Below, one piece after another: positions 25,804 through 34,935 of a DNA stretch of 64,000 nt. Numbering within the stretch: the stretch's first letter is position 1; each line of letters begins with the position of its first letter. Location of the stretch: contig NZ_FOMG01000017.1 in NCBI RefSeq assembly GCF_900112485.1, positions 1 to 64,000 of the forward strand, in the 5' to 3' direction. The translations under genes were made by a program, and so were the position numbers. This DNA is from Clostridium uliginosum (GTDB lineage: Bacteria; Bacillota; Clostridia; Clostridiales; Clostridiaceae). Below the pieces are notes generated by a model. It worked only from the letters and a program-made list of their open reading frames with translations, was not told where the DNA came from and ran no database searches.

Positions 25804-25871
25804 AGCATTGTAAAATAAATAACTAGTCAAATAGATTAGCATACTGACTTGTTATTTTTTTTGCATGTCTA
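25801..25871. repeat. Family B element starting at the ATPase stop
   Basis: TAAAGCATTGTAAAATAAAT ... TTGTTATTTTTTTTGCATGT; the first triplet is the stop codon of the preceding gene. A D-hairpin fragment (AATTTGCAGTATTTTTTATT) follows near 25900. Confidence 0.65.
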
Positions 25872-25970
25872 ATATTGTAAAAATCAATGTTCTTTTAAAT
25901 TTGCAGTATTTTTTATTTTATAATAAGATATTGCTAATTATAAAAAATAAAAAAGGATGGTAATTTAAAT

Positions 25971-26711
25971 ATGGGAAAACTTAGAGTTATAGGAATAGGA
26001 CCTGGAAGTATTGAAAATATGAGCTTAAGAGCTTTAAAGGCTATTGAAAATAGTGATGTAATTGTAGGATACAATAAATATATAGATATGATAAAAGATT
26101 TAGTAGAGGGAAAAGAAGTTTATTCAACAGGAATGATGGGGGAAGAAGATAGATGCAAGGAGGCTTTAGAACTTTCTAAAGATAAGAATGTAGCACTTAT
26201 AAGTACTGGAGATTCAGGAATTTATGGAATGGCTGGATTAATTCTTGAACTTAGAAAAGATGAAGAGGTTGAAGTAATACCAGGAATTACTGCCTCAAGT
26301 TCAGCAGGATCAGTAGTTGGAGCACCACTTATGCATGATAATTGTAATATTAGTTTAAGTGATCTTATGACACCTTATGAAGATATAAAGAAAAGAGTAA
26401 AGTTAGCTGCAGAAGGTGATTTTGTAATTTCTCTTTATAATCCAAAAAGTAAAGGAAGAAATAAGTACTTGATGGAATGTATTGATATAATTAGAGGATT
26501 TAGAAAAGATTCAACTCCAGTTGCAGTTGTAAGAAATGCTTTAAGAGATGATCAGAATTATACATTAAGCCAAATAAAAGATTTTGATGATTCAACTGTA
26601 GATATGATGTCTATTGTTATAGTTGGAAACTCAAAGAGTTATTTGAAAAATGGATATTTTATAACACCAAGAGGATATGCTAGTAAGAAAAGGGATGTTT
26701 CAAGAAGATGA
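25971..26711 (+). CDS. cbiH: Cobalt-factor-III C17-methyltransferase CbiH
   Basis: 246 residues. The SAM loop is 'VIGIGPGSIENMSLRALKAI', followed by 'VIVGYNKYIDMIKDLVEGK', 'ALISTGDSGIYGMAGLILE' and 'EVIPGITASSSAGSVVGAPL'. The last is the CbiH/CobJ signature. 'FVISLYNPKSKGRNKYL' and 'VRNALRDDQ' also fit. It methylates C17 and contracts the ring. AAGGATGG precedes the ATG. It overlaps cbiJ by four bases (ATGA). Confidence 0.95.
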   Translation: MGKLRVIGIGPGSIENMSLRALKAIENSDVIVGYNKYIDMIKDLVEGKEVYSTGMMGEEDRCKEALELSKDKNVALISTGDSGIYGMAGLILELRKDEEVEVIPGITASSSAGSVVGAPLMHDNCNISLSDLMTPYEDIKKRVKLAAEGDFVISLYNPKSKGRNKYLMECIDIIRGFRKDSTPVAVVRNALRDDQNYTLSQIKDFDDSTVDMMSIVIVGNSKSYLKNGYFITPRGYASKKRDVSRR

Positions 26712-27475
26712 TAGGATTTATATTAGGAACATCAGAAGGAAGAAAAATTTTATCTTTAATAAATAAATATACTGAGGATATTGCTGTTAGTACAGCTACA
26801 AGTTATGGTGGGGAACTTCTTAAAGAATTTAAGATTAAAGATTTAAACACAAAACCTTTGAATAAAGAAGAAATGTTAAATTGGATAAAGTCTAACAAAA
26901 TAAAAGTTTTAGTTGATGCTTCTCACCCTTACGCTAAAGAAGTTACTAAAACTGCTTTGGAATGTGCAAATGAGCTTGAAATTCAATATGTGAGATATGA
27001 AAGATTAGGTGCACTAGAAAATATTACTGGTGAAGATATAATAAGAGTTAAAAATTATGATGAAGTTATTGATAATATAAAAAAAATAGAAGGAAATATT
27101 TTAAACACTACAGGTGGAAATAATGTTTCTAAGTTTGTAGATATAGACTTTAATTATAGAATTATACATAGGATTCTACCATCGCCTAAAGTTTTAACAA
27201 AGATAGTAGATGCAGGAATTAAAATTAAAGATATAATTGCACTTCAAGGACCAATATCTTATGAACTTGAAAAAGCGTTTATAGCTCAATATGATGTAAA
27301 AGCAATTTTAACTAAGGATAGTGGAATTGAAGGTGGAGTGATAGAAAAACTTAAAGCGGTAAGAGACAACAATATTAAATTAATAGTAATAGAAAAACCT
27401 AAGTTTCAGTATGATTTAGTATTCAATACTGAAGAGAGCTTGATAAAATTTTTAGTTCATGAATACAAACTTTAA
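26708..27475 (+). CDS. cbiJ: Cobalt-precorrin-6A reductase CbiJ
   Basis: 255 residues. 'MIGFILGTSEGRKILSLI' is the usual start, 'LVDASHPYAKEVTKTALE' and 'YVRYERLG' the family signatures, and 'LALQGPISYELEKAF'-like 'IALQGP' the NAD(P)H region. It reduces the C18-C19 double bond of cobalt-precorrin-6A. It is coupled to cbiH by ATGA overlap, and 96 bases separate it from the VOC gene. Confidence 0.94.
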   Translation: MIGFILGTSEGRKILSLINKYTEDIAVSTATSYGGELLKEFKIKDLNTKPLNKEEMLNWIKSNKIKVLVDASHPYAKEVTKTALECANELEIQYVRYERLGALENITGEDIIRVKNYDEVIDNIKKIEGNILNTTGGNNVSKFVDIDFNYRIIHRILPSPKVLTKIVDAGIKIKDIIALQGPISYELEKAFIAQYDVKAILTKDSGIEGGVIEKLKAVRDNNIKLIVIEKPKFQYDLVFNTEESLIKFLVHEYKL

Positions 27476-27571
27476 ATGAAAAAACTCTAAGTTTATTTTA
27501 TACGCTGATAGAAGATTATAGTGTTAGCATTGATGTGAATTTGTAAATTAAAACAGAATGGAGTTATTAAG

Positions 27572-27976
27572 ATGATTTTCAATAAAATGGTGCCTGAGTT
27601 ATCTGTTAGTAATATAAATGTATCAAAAAAATTCTATGTTGAGATACTTGGATTTAAGGTAGAGTATGAAAGAAAAGAAGATAAATTTGCTTTTATTTCA
27701 TTTGATGGTGTTCAACTCATGCTAGATGAAGGAATTAATGGGAGCTGGAGTACAGGAATGACAGAATATCCATTTGGTAGAGGAATTAACTTTCAGTTTT
27801 TTGTAAAAGATATTGAGAAAATTATATTGAACTTAAATGATAATAACATAAAATTATTTAAAGAACCTGTTATCAGTGAATATAGAATAAATTTAGAAAA
27901 ACAAATATTTAAAGAAATATTAGTACAAGATCCAGATGGATATTTATTACGATTTTCAGAGTTGCAACAAAAGTAA
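27572..27976 (+). CDS. VOC-family (glyoxalase/bleomycin-resistance) protein
   Basis: 134 residues, two beta-alpha-beta-beta-beta modules. 'MVPELSVSNINVSKKFYVEILGFKVEYERKED' forms the first, and the second ends 'ILVQDPDGYLLRFSE', a common pattern in bleomycin-resistance-type proteins. 'FGRGINFQFFV' fits the drug-binding subgroup. Metal ligands of glyoxalase I are not obvious. GGAGTTATTAAG precedes the ATG. It sits inside the cobalamin block without a known link to B12; it may be a passenger. Confidence 0.85.
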   Translation: MIFNKMVPELSVSNINVSKKFYVEILGFKVEYERKEDKFAFISFDGVQLMLDEGINGSWSTGMTEYPFGRGINFQFFVKDIEKIILNLNDNNIKLFKEPVISEYRINLEKQIFKEILVQDPDGYLLRFSELQQK

Positions 27977-28016
27977 TTTATAATTATAAAGTGAAATATG
28001 TTTTGGGGGATATAAA

Positions 28017-29168
28017 GTGAAAAATTATAATGAGGAATCAAATAAGATAATTGATAAAAACCAAAATGAAAATAGATTAAGAGAAATAATTGATCAAATA
28101 GAAGATATAAATAATGAAATTGTGGTAAAGGCAAATGAAAGGATGAATTCACTTGCTAAACCTTTAAATAGTCTTGGAAAACTAGAGCAGATGGCGGTTA
28201 AGCTTTCAGGAATTACAGGAGAAATAAAGAACACATTAGATAAAAGGGCAATAATAATAATGTGTTCTGATAATGGAGTTGTTGAAGAGGGAATTGCATC
28301 AGCACCTCAATATGTAACTCTAGCCCAAACAATAAATTTTACTAAGGGATTAACAGGGGTTGCGGTAATTGCTAAAGCAAATAATACAGACTTAAAGGTA
28401 ATTGATATAGGAATTAATAGTGACTTTGAACATCCTTTAGTATTGAATAAAAAGATAAGAAAATCAACAAATAACATAGCTAAAGAAAATGCAATGACTT
28501 ATGATGAAGCTATTAATGGAATTTTGATTGGAATAGAAGCTGTTAAAAATGCAAAAGAAGAAGGTTATAAAATTCTTGGAGTTGGAGAAATGGGAATAGG
28601 AAACACTTCAACTAGTAGTGCAATTTTATCATCACTTACAGGCTATAAAGTAGAAGATGTTGTAGGATATGGTGGAGGAATTTTAGAAGATGCTTTTAAA
28701 AAGAAAATAGCAGTAATAAAAAGAGCCATAGAAATAAACAAGCCTAAAATAGATGATCCGATAGATGTGATAGCTAAAATTGGAGGCTTTGATATAGCAG
28801 GCATGACAGGGGTATTTTTAGGAGCAGCATATTATAAAGTGCCAGTAGTAATTGATGGATTTATATCAGTAGTTGCAGCACTTTTAGCTTTTAGGTTAAA
28901 TAAAAAAACAAGAGATTATATGTTTACATCTCATGGCTCAAAAGAGCTTGGATTTAAAGTTGCAATGAAAGAACTTAATTTGCAAGCAATCTTAAATTTA
29001 GACATGGGACTTGGAGAAGGAAGTGGATGCCCACTGGCTTTTTCAATTATGGATTCAGCTTGTGCTGTAATGAATAACATGGCTACATTTAAAGAAGCGG
29101 AAATTAATGATAGTTATTTAGATGAATTAAGGGCTATTCAAAAAAATAACAAGAACATTATCAACTAG
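28017..29168 (+). CDS. cobT: Nicotinate-nucleotide:dimethylbenzimidazole phosphoribosyltransferase CobT
   Basis: 383 residues. CobT makes alpha-ribazole phosphate from the lower-ligand base and nicotinate mononucleotide. Signatures are 'LGKLEQMAVKLSGITG', 'IIMCSDNGVVEEGIASAPQ', 'GEMGIGNTSTSSAIL', 'DPIDVIAKIGGFDIAGMTG' and the Glu-bearing end 'NLDMGLGEGSGCPLAF'. A polar N-terminal extension of about 30 residues makes it longer than usual; the start is the GTG after TGGGGGATATAAA. A hairpin with T run follows at 29212. Confidence 0.94.
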   Translation: MKNYNEESNKIIDKNQNENRLREIIDQIEDINNEIVVKANERMNSLAKPLNSLGKLEQMAVKLSGITGEIKNTLDKRAIIIMCSDNGVVEEGIASAPQYVTLAQTINFTKGLTGVAVIAKANNTDLKVIDIGINSDFEHPLVLNKKIRKSTNNIAKENAMTYDEAINGILIGIEAVKNAKEEGYKILGVGEMGIGNTSTSSAILSSLTGYKVEDVVGYGGGILEDAFKKKIAVIKRAIEINKPKIDDPIDVIAKIGGFDIAGMTGVFLGAAYYKVPVVIDGFISVVAALLAFRLNKKTRDYMFTSHGSKELGFKVAMKELNLQAILNLDMGLGEGSGCPLAFSIMDSACAVMNNMATFKEAEINDSYLDELRAIQKNNKNIIN

Positions 29169-29211
29169 ATATAATTAAGATCGATATTATATTTATTAAA
29201 TATCTTATAAC

Positions 29212-29253
29212 AATAAACATTATCATATATTATCAAATGATAATGTTTATTTT
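29212..29253 (+). terminator. cobT terminator
   Basis: AATAAACATTATCA and TGATAATGTTTATT form a 14-bp stem with TTT following; it ends cobalamin block one. Confidence 0.8.
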
Positions 29254-29291
29254 GCGTTAATAAGATAATAATAGATAAACAGTATATTTAG

Positions 29292-29333
29292 AAAAAAAGC
29301 GTACTAGTAAAAAGTATCTTACTAGTACGCTTT
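29292..29333 (-). terminator. Terminator of the leftward peptide transporter gene
   Basis: AAAGCGTACTAGTA (29296-29309) and TACTAGTACGCTTT (29320-29333) are perfectly inverted; on the minus strand the stem is followed by a run of seven T. Confidence 0.85.
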
Positions 29334-29343
29334 CTATATAATA

Positions 29344-30750
29344 TTATTTCATCATTGCTACTAATCTCTTATTTAAAGTTAATAGTATTAATCCTATAAC
29401 GATTGAAATTACAGCTATTCCACCAAATATTTCTAAGTGTCCTAAAGTTTCAGTGTATGCAGCAACACATCCTGCTATTTTATTACCAACAAAACTACTT
29501 AATAACCATACACCCATTAGGAATGATGCAAGCTTAGCTGGTGCTAATGAACTTACCATTGAAAGTCCTACTGGTGATAAGCAAAGTTCTGCAATTGTAT
29601 TAAGATAATAAGCTCCTACTAACCATAACATGTTAGCTTTTACTGCAGTATCAGTTACATTTCCGCCTCTTTGCATAACAGCTCCTACCATTAGTAAGAA
29701 ACCAACACCTAACATTATCAAACCAATTGCCATTTTTGTAGGAATGCTTAAATCCCCTTTTTCTCTGTTAGCTAATTTAATCCACAATTTTGATATTGGT
29801 ATTCCCATTAATATTATAAATAATGGATTTAATGATTGGAACCATGAAACTGGCATCTCCCATACACCAACTTGTCTGTTTATGTAATCTTGAGCATAAA
29901 TTGTAAGTGAACTTCCAGCTTGCTCAAAGCCTGTCCAGAAAATTATAACAAAAGCTGCCAATATACATATAACGATAGTTCTATTTTTTTCTTGTTTAGT
30001 TAAAGGTCTATTTACTGTTTCTTTATCTACAATGTTTTTTGCTTTGCCTACTGCTGTTTTACCAATGTCTCCAAGATATCTGTCTGACAGTAAGTTAAAT
30101 AATATTTGTCCTATAACCATACCAATACCAGCAACCAAGAAACCATATCTAAATCCGTAATGTATAATTTCTCCTGCTTGTTTTGTTACCATTATTTTTT
30201 CAGCTAAAGTACCACATATAAGAGGAGATATAAATGATCCTACATTTATTCCCATATAGAAAATAGTGAAGGCGGCATCTTTTCTTTTATCTCCTTCAGG
30301 ATATAAGTGTCCAACTAGTGTTGAAATGTTTGGTTTAAAGAAACCATTACCAATTATAAGTAAAAATAATCCTAGATATAACGCCGTCATACTTTGATTT
30401 GAAAATAATACAAATTGACCTATAGCTATTATTATTCCACCAATAGTAATAGCTTTTCTTTGTCCTATATATCTGTCAGAAATATATCCACCAACTATTG
30501 GAGTAAGAAATACAAGTGATGCAAACGTACCGTACATATTTAATGCTGATGCTTTGTCAACACCAAGACCACCTCGTACAAATTCTGTAGTTAAATACAG
30601 TACAAGTAAGGCTCTCATTCCATAGTAACTAAATCTTTCCCACATTTCAGTGAAAAATAACAAATACAATCCTGGTGGGTGTTTCATCTTGCTTGTTTTA
30701 TTCTCTGAAACTTCATTCGTCATTTCACCATTTGTCTGTCTAAGTTCCAT
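29344..30750 (-). CDS. POT-family proton-dependent oligopeptide transporter
   Basis: 468 residues, about 12-14 membrane spans. The family signature 'LYLLFFTEMWERFSYYGMRALLVLYL' near residue 27 contains the ExxER-like EMWERF motif for proton coupling. The second PTR2 signature, 'FTIFYMGINVGSFISPLICG', is also present. It should import di- and tripeptides with protons (DtpT-like). The minus-strand AGAGG six bases upstream favours the ATG at 30750 over the TTG at 30756. It is monocistronic with its own terminator. Confidence 0.92.
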   Translation of the reverse strand: MELRQTNGEMTNEVSENKTSKMKHPPGLYLLFFTEMWERFSYYGMRALLVLYLTTEFVRGGLGVDKASALNMYGTFASLVFLTPIVGGYISDRYIGQRKAITIGGIIIAIGQFVLFSNQSMTALYLGLFLLIIGNGFFKPNISTLVGHLYPEGDKRKDAAFTIFYMGINVGSFISPLICGTLAEKIMVTKQAGEIIHYGFRYGFLVAGIGMVIGQILFNLLSDRYLGDIGKTAVGKAKNIVDKETVNRPLTKQEKNRTIVICILAAFVIIFWTGFEQAGSSLTIYAQDYINRQVGVWEMPVSWFQSLNPLFIILMGIPISKLWIKLANREKGDLSIPTKMAIGLIMLGVGFLLMVGAVMQRGGNVTDTAVKANMLWLVGAYYLNTIAELCLSPVGLSMVSSLAPAKLASFLMGVWLLSSFVGNKIAGCVAAYTETLGHLEIFGGIAVISIVIGLILLTLNKRLVAMMK

Positions 30751-31074
30751 AATCAACCTCTTCTTTCGCTCATTTTTAATAATATTGTAATTTTAACAAT
30801 TAATTTGACATTTCGCAAGTTTTAAATTGCATTTTTATGAACAAATGAATTATTCTTCATACTTTTGTAATGTATAAATATACATTATAAAAATTAATTA
30901 ACATTTATCTTTCACAACAAAAACTTCATACAATTATTATTTTATTATTATAGTTATGAGTTTATTTGCAATTACTTATAATAACAATTTTTTTATTAAA
31001 GAATAGACAACTATATTAAAAAATATATTTATTTGATAATTATTCATTTTTAAAAAAATTATACATGTCACATT
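30751..31074. other. Long AT-rich intergenic region
   Basis: Carries the leftward promoter region of the POT gene. No conserved leader, riboswitch or small gene was recognised. Confidence 0.4.
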
Positions 31075-31302
31075 ATGAAAGATTTCAATAAATTTCCTGC
31101 ACTTTTTATACTCAAATTCAAATTTTCAGATAAAGTTAAAGCTATAGTTTTGTTCTTTGATAGGTTAACAGATGAGGAATTAAAGGCTATTAAGCCTTGG
31201 ATAAAGAATACAACTGAAGAAAAACTAGCACAAAAGGATACAGAAGTTTTAGATTCAGATAAGAAGGAGTTTATAAGTATGGTAGCAAGTAAAATTGAAT
31301 AA
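31075..31302 (+). CDS. Short open frame, possibly a C-terminal gene remnant
   Basis: 75 codons. The protein looks real in composition and helix pattern ('SDKVKAIVLFFDRLTDEELKAI', 'DKKEFISMVASKIE'), but there is no ribosome site before the ATG at 31075. No full family match was recognised. It could be the preserved 3' end of a deleted gene. A hairpin follows at 31310. The antisense frame over the same region is not supported. Confidence 0.4.
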   Translation: MKDFNKFPALFILKFKFSDKVKAIVLFFDRLTDEELKAIKPWIKNTTEEKLAQKDTEVLDSDKKEFISMVASKIE

Positions 31303-31309
31303 ATAGTGG

Positions 31310-31337
31310 GATATGTTTGACCTACACAAAGCATATC
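31310..31337. terminator. Short hairpin between convergent genes
   Basis: GATATGTTTG and CAAAGCATATC pair with a seven-base loop; no long T run. Confidence 0.45.
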
Positions 31338-31348
31338 GAGACTAATTT

Positions 31349-31831
31349 CTATGATTCAATAATACTATTTAAAATCATTCCAATAACCACGAGTAGTATT
31401 CCTATTAGACTAATAAATGTTGGAATCTTATCATGAAATATAAATACTCCTCCGATCACTGTAAATATTACCTCACCAGACTGTGTTGATTCTATGACTG
31501 CTAACTTATGTGTATCACTGCTTACTATATCAGTTGCTTTAAAAAATAGTATTGTAGCAATAATTCCTGAGAAAACAGCAACTATTAAAGACTGAAATAT
31601 TTGTTCTTTACTTGGTAAACCAACAGATAATACGCCAGAGATTGATATGATTACCCAAAATGGCATACTGCATAGTGTCATACCAAAAACTCTTTGAAAG
31701 GTATTAAATCTATCACCACAAACCTCCATCATTTTACGATTACCAAGTGGATAAGAAAATGCGGCTAAAATAACAGGTACAATACTATGGAAAATTGCAA
31801 CTGGATTAAAAGTATCTTTTTCATTATTCAT
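31349..31831 (-). pseudogene. 5'-truncated EmrE-type multidrug efflux transporter
   Basis: 160 residues with five hydrophobic segments, containing 'PVILAAFSYPLGNRKMMEVCG' and 'FQRVFGMTLCSMPFW'. These are hallmarks of the second half of the about 310-residue multidrug resistance efflux family (PF13536, DMT superfamily). The first half is missing: just upstream on the minus strand the sequence turns into the body of a rightward regulator gene. There is no ribosome site at the apparent ATG (31831). Known families pair this transporter with an XRE-cupin regulator, the other broken gene here. Confidence 0.7.
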
Positions 31832-32186
31832 TGATGAAAATCAAGATGATTTGAAGGTAATATATCAAAATGACATTAGTCCAATAATAGAAGATGATAA
31901 TAGAATGAGGTTGTATCCAATATTTCCATTTGATGCGAATAAGGGCTTTGAAATATTCACCATAGAGTTGGAACCAGGCTGTAATCATATATCTACTCCT
32001 CATAATGATGGTGTAGAAGAATACATTATAGTTACTGAAGGTGAAATTGAAGTGGATATAAATGATAAAAAATTTATATTACAAAAGGGTAATTCTATTA
32101 GATTTATGGCTAATAAGCCACATACATATAAGAATATAAATCAAAATATGTCAGTATTCCAAAATATAATACTTTATTTTAAATAA
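31782..32186 (+). pseudogene. XRE-cupin regulator missing most of its HTH
   Basis: The cupin domain is complete: 'FEIFTIELEPGCNHISTPH', 'GVEEYIIVTEGEIEVDINDKKF' and 'GNSIRFMANKPHTYKN'. Reading upstream in frame gives 'ILWKIATGLKVSFSLFIDEN', the last helix and linker of the XRE domain in these about 185-residue regulators. Everything before that is gone, and the reading frame runs into the antisense of the efflux gene. The only starts (TTG at 31851) lack a ribosome site. It probably once repressed or activated the divergent transporter. Confidence 0.65.
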
Positions 32187-32408
32187 TATAGTTAATACGT
32201 AACCTTCTTATATGGTATAACAGTAAAAATATTCCACATACAAATCAATAACTTTTGGCTGTGTTTGTAAAATTAATTGTCCATTATTAATTAATATGAT
32301 AATATATTCATATTGTTTTTATTAAAGAGTTATTTTATTTAAACATATTTAAACAATATTGAAAAATTATCATTATAAACAAATGACTAATTGAAAGGAG
32401 ATTTTAAT

Positions 32409-33884
32409 ATGAAATTATGGTCTATGATTGCTATTGCAGTTTATATACTTATTTTGTTTGTGATAGGGTACTATTCTTACAGAAAAACATCTAATATTTC
32501 AGATTATATGCTAGGTGGTAGAGGACTCGGACCTTTGGTTACAGCACTATCTGCTGGTGCAAGTGATATGAGTGGCTGGATGCTTATGGGACTTCCAGGT
32601 GCAGTCTATTTAACTGGCATTTCCAGCATCTGGTTAGGGGTAGGATTAACAGTAGGAGCTTACTTAAACTATCGTTTATTAGCTCCAAGGTTTAGAGTTT
32701 ATACAGAACTTGCAAATGATTCATTAACAGTTCCAGACTATTTAGAAAATCGATTTAAAGACAAATCTAATATGCTTAGACTTGTATCAGGTATAATAAT
32801 ACTTGTTTTCTTTGTTCTTTATGTTTCATCTGGGGTTGTAGCTGGTGGAAAATTATTTGAAAATACTTTTGGGTTAACTTATACAATGGGTGTAGTAGTT
32901 ACCCTAGCAGTAGTTGTTATTTATACATACTTTGGTGGATTTTTGGCAGTAAGTCTTACAGATTTCTTCCAAGGAACTCTAATGTTTATTACATTAATAA
33001 TGGTACCAGTTGTAACATTTATGAACATAGGTGTAGACCCTGGAACATTTGCAAATAGAATCAAAGATATTGATCCTGCATTGTTCGATATATTTAGAGG
33101 AACAAGTGTAGCTACTATTCTAAGTTTTTTAGCTTGGGGACTTGGCTATTTTGGGCAACCACATATTATTGTTCGTTTTATGGCAATTAAATCTCCAAAT
33201 GAATTAAAATCAGCAAGAAGAATAGGTATTGGTTGGATGGCAATAGGTCTTTTAGGTTCAGTTGCAAGTGGTCTTACAGGACTTGTTTATTTTACAGAAC
33301 ACAAAAGTCCATTAAGTGATCCAGAAACAGTTTTTCTTCGACTTGGAGATATTCTATTTCATCCGTTCATTACAGGAATCATACTAGCTGCAGTACTTGC
33401 TGCTATTATGAGTACTATTTCCTCTCAACTTTTAGTTTGCTCAAGTTCTATTACAAAGGACTTTTACTTAACATTTTTTAATAAAGAAGCTTCACAAAAA
33501 GAACAAATGTTAATAGGTAGATTATCTGTGCTAGTAGTTGCAGCGTTTGCTACAATTTTTGCATACTTACCAAATAAAACTATTCTTGATATAGTTGGGC
33601 AAGCGTGGGCCGGTTTTGGTTCAGCGTTTGGACCAGTGCTTTTATTAAGCCTTTATTGGAAGAGGATGACTAAATGGGGAGCACTATTTGGTATGATTGT
33701 TGGAGGATTAACAGTTATTTTATGGATTAGTTTTGGTTTATCTGGTTACATATATGAGATGATTCCAGGATTTTCACTATCACTTATATCTGTTATAGTT
33801 GGTAGTCTTATGACTAAAAAACCGGATGAGTCCATTAATAAAGATTTCATTAGTATGGAAGAAATATTAACAAATATGAATTAA
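32409..33884 (+). CDS. putP: Sodium/proline symporter PutP
   Basis: 491 residues, about 13 membrane spans, SSS family. 'SDYMLGGRGLGPLVTALSAGASDMSGWMLMGLPGAVYLTG' is the PutP signature, including the Na+ site region. 'GYFGQPHIIVRFMAIKS' and 'AAILAAIMSTISSQLLVCSSSI'-like 'LAAIMSTISSQLLV' also match. It imports L-proline with sodium, for osmoprotection or Stickland metabolism. AAAGGAG at 32394-32400 places the start at ATG 32409 rather than the open TTG at 32391. Confidence 0.94.
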   Translation: MKLWSMIAIAVYILILFVIGYYSYRKTSNISDYMLGGRGLGPLVTALSAGASDMSGWMLMGLPGAVYLTGISSIWLGVGLTVGAYLNYRLLAPRFRVYTELANDSLTVPDYLENRFKDKSNMLRLVSGIIILVFFVLYVSSGVVAGGKLFENTFGLTYTMGVVVTLAVVVIYTYFGGFLAVSLTDFFQGTLMFITLIMVPVVTFMNIGVDPGTFANRIKDIDPALFDIFRGTSVATILSFLAWGLGYFGQPHIIVRFMAIKSPNELKSARRIGIGWMAIGLLGSVASGLTGLVYFTEHKSPLSDPETVFLRLGDILFHPFITGIILAAVLAAIMSTISSQLLVCSSSITKDFYLTFFNKEASQKEQMLIGRLSVLVVAAFATIFAYLPNKTILDIVGQAWAGFGSAFGPVLLLSLYWKRMTKWGALFGMIVGGLTVILWISFGLSGYIYEMIPGFSLSLISVIVGSLMTKKPDESINKDFISMEEILTNMN

Positions 33885-33909
33885 AAAAGAATTATTGTGT
33901 ATTAAATAG

Positions 33910-33966
33910 CACCCCATTAAGTAGATATAACAAAAGAAACTGTTGTAAAATCTATTTAGTGGGGTG
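33910..33966 (+). promoter_or_regulatory. 16-bp stem enclosing the next gene's ribosome site
   Basis: CACCCCATTAAGTAGA (33910-33925) pairs with TCTATTTAGTGGGGTG (33951-33966), with two G-U pairs in RNA and a 25-base loop. The right arm contains GGGGTG, the ribosome site for the ATG at 33973. It could hide the site or be the palindromic end of a small element; there is no T run. Confidence 0.5.
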
Positions 33967-33972
33967 ATTTGA

Positions 33973-34599
33973 ATGAAAAAAAAGACAATGTTATGTTTAA
34001 TTTTAATAGGATTAGTCAGTTTTAATTTTATAGGGTGTATGAGCAATAATTAAAATACTAATCAAAATAGTGAACAACAAGAAAGTATATCTAATAAAAA
34101 TAGTAAAACTGATGAAAAAGATACAAATACAACTGATAATAACCCAGATACTAAAATTTGTGGAAATAATAAAATAACAGATAATCAAGGAAAAGATAAA
34201 GTAGTAAAAGAAAATAATGCTGATACTAAGATTACACAAGAAAGTAAAAAGAAAATATATAAGGACAAGTTAGATAATATTGAGTTGAGTATGAAGGATT
34301 TAGAAGATTTATATGGAGGCAGTACTCTAGAAATGAAATCAGCAGCGAGCCAAGAGTACCAAAGATGGGATAATGCTTTAAATGAAATATATGATGTATT
34401 AAAGCAACAACTATCATCTGATGAGATGAACAAATTAAAGAAAGAAGAAATTAAGTGGATATCAGACAGAGACAATAAAGCTAAAAAGGACTCGTTAAAA
34501 TATGAGGGTGGAACAGCGGAGTCATTAATATATGGAACATCTTTAGCACAAACAACTAAAGAGAGATGTTATGAATTAGTTGAAAAATATATGAAATAG
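33973..34599 (+). pseudogene. Lipoprotein with DUF1311/LprI-like domain, in-frame stop
   Basis: From ATG 33973 the frame encodes a lipoprotein signal 'KKTMLCLILIGLVSFNFIGC' and then hits TAA at 34051-34053 after 'MSNN'. The same frame continues open to 34599. It has an Asn/Lys/Asp-rich linker and a C-terminal domain 'AASQEYQRWDNALNEIYDVL...EEIKWISDRDNKA', which is the DUF1311/LprI pattern (lysozyme-inhibitor-like). One nonsense change (perhaps CAA or AAA to TAA) therefore splits a gene of 209 codons. Its final TAG runs directly into a family E element. Confidence 0.75.
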
Positions 34600-34874
34600 G
34601 GGTTGTCTCAGAATTACCAAGTGAAGTAATAACAAAGAAATAGAAATAACATTTATTAAAGAAGACTAGAAAAATTTCGCTAATAGTTTCTAACATTTAA
34701 AGTTGTACCCATAAAAGAATGCTCCTAATATGCATTAGGACAATCATTTATGGAACAACTTCAAATGAAGAAACTCTAAGCTCATTTTTCAATGCTTCTT
34801 ACACAAATGTTATTTCTATTTCTTTTTTGAATATACATCATATCAGTAAATGATTTGTATTATGAGACAGTTCC
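34599..34874. mobile_element. Family E composite MITE, copy 1 (276 bp)
   Basis: Ends GGGGTTGTCTCAGAATTACC and GTATTATGAGACAGTTCC. Inside lies a separable core palindrome bounded by AAATAGAAATAACATTT and AAATGTTATTTCTATTT. Confidence 0.85.
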
Positions 34875-34935
34875 ATAAATTAAAATAATATAAATGGTAA
34901 ATAATATAGGTAATAATTGATAAGGATGTGTTTAA

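Noticed and set aside
31068-31334. 88-codon minus-strand frame opposite the small protein at 31075
   Set aside because: Shadow frame, rich in Ser and Leu from antisense reading, with no ribosome site.
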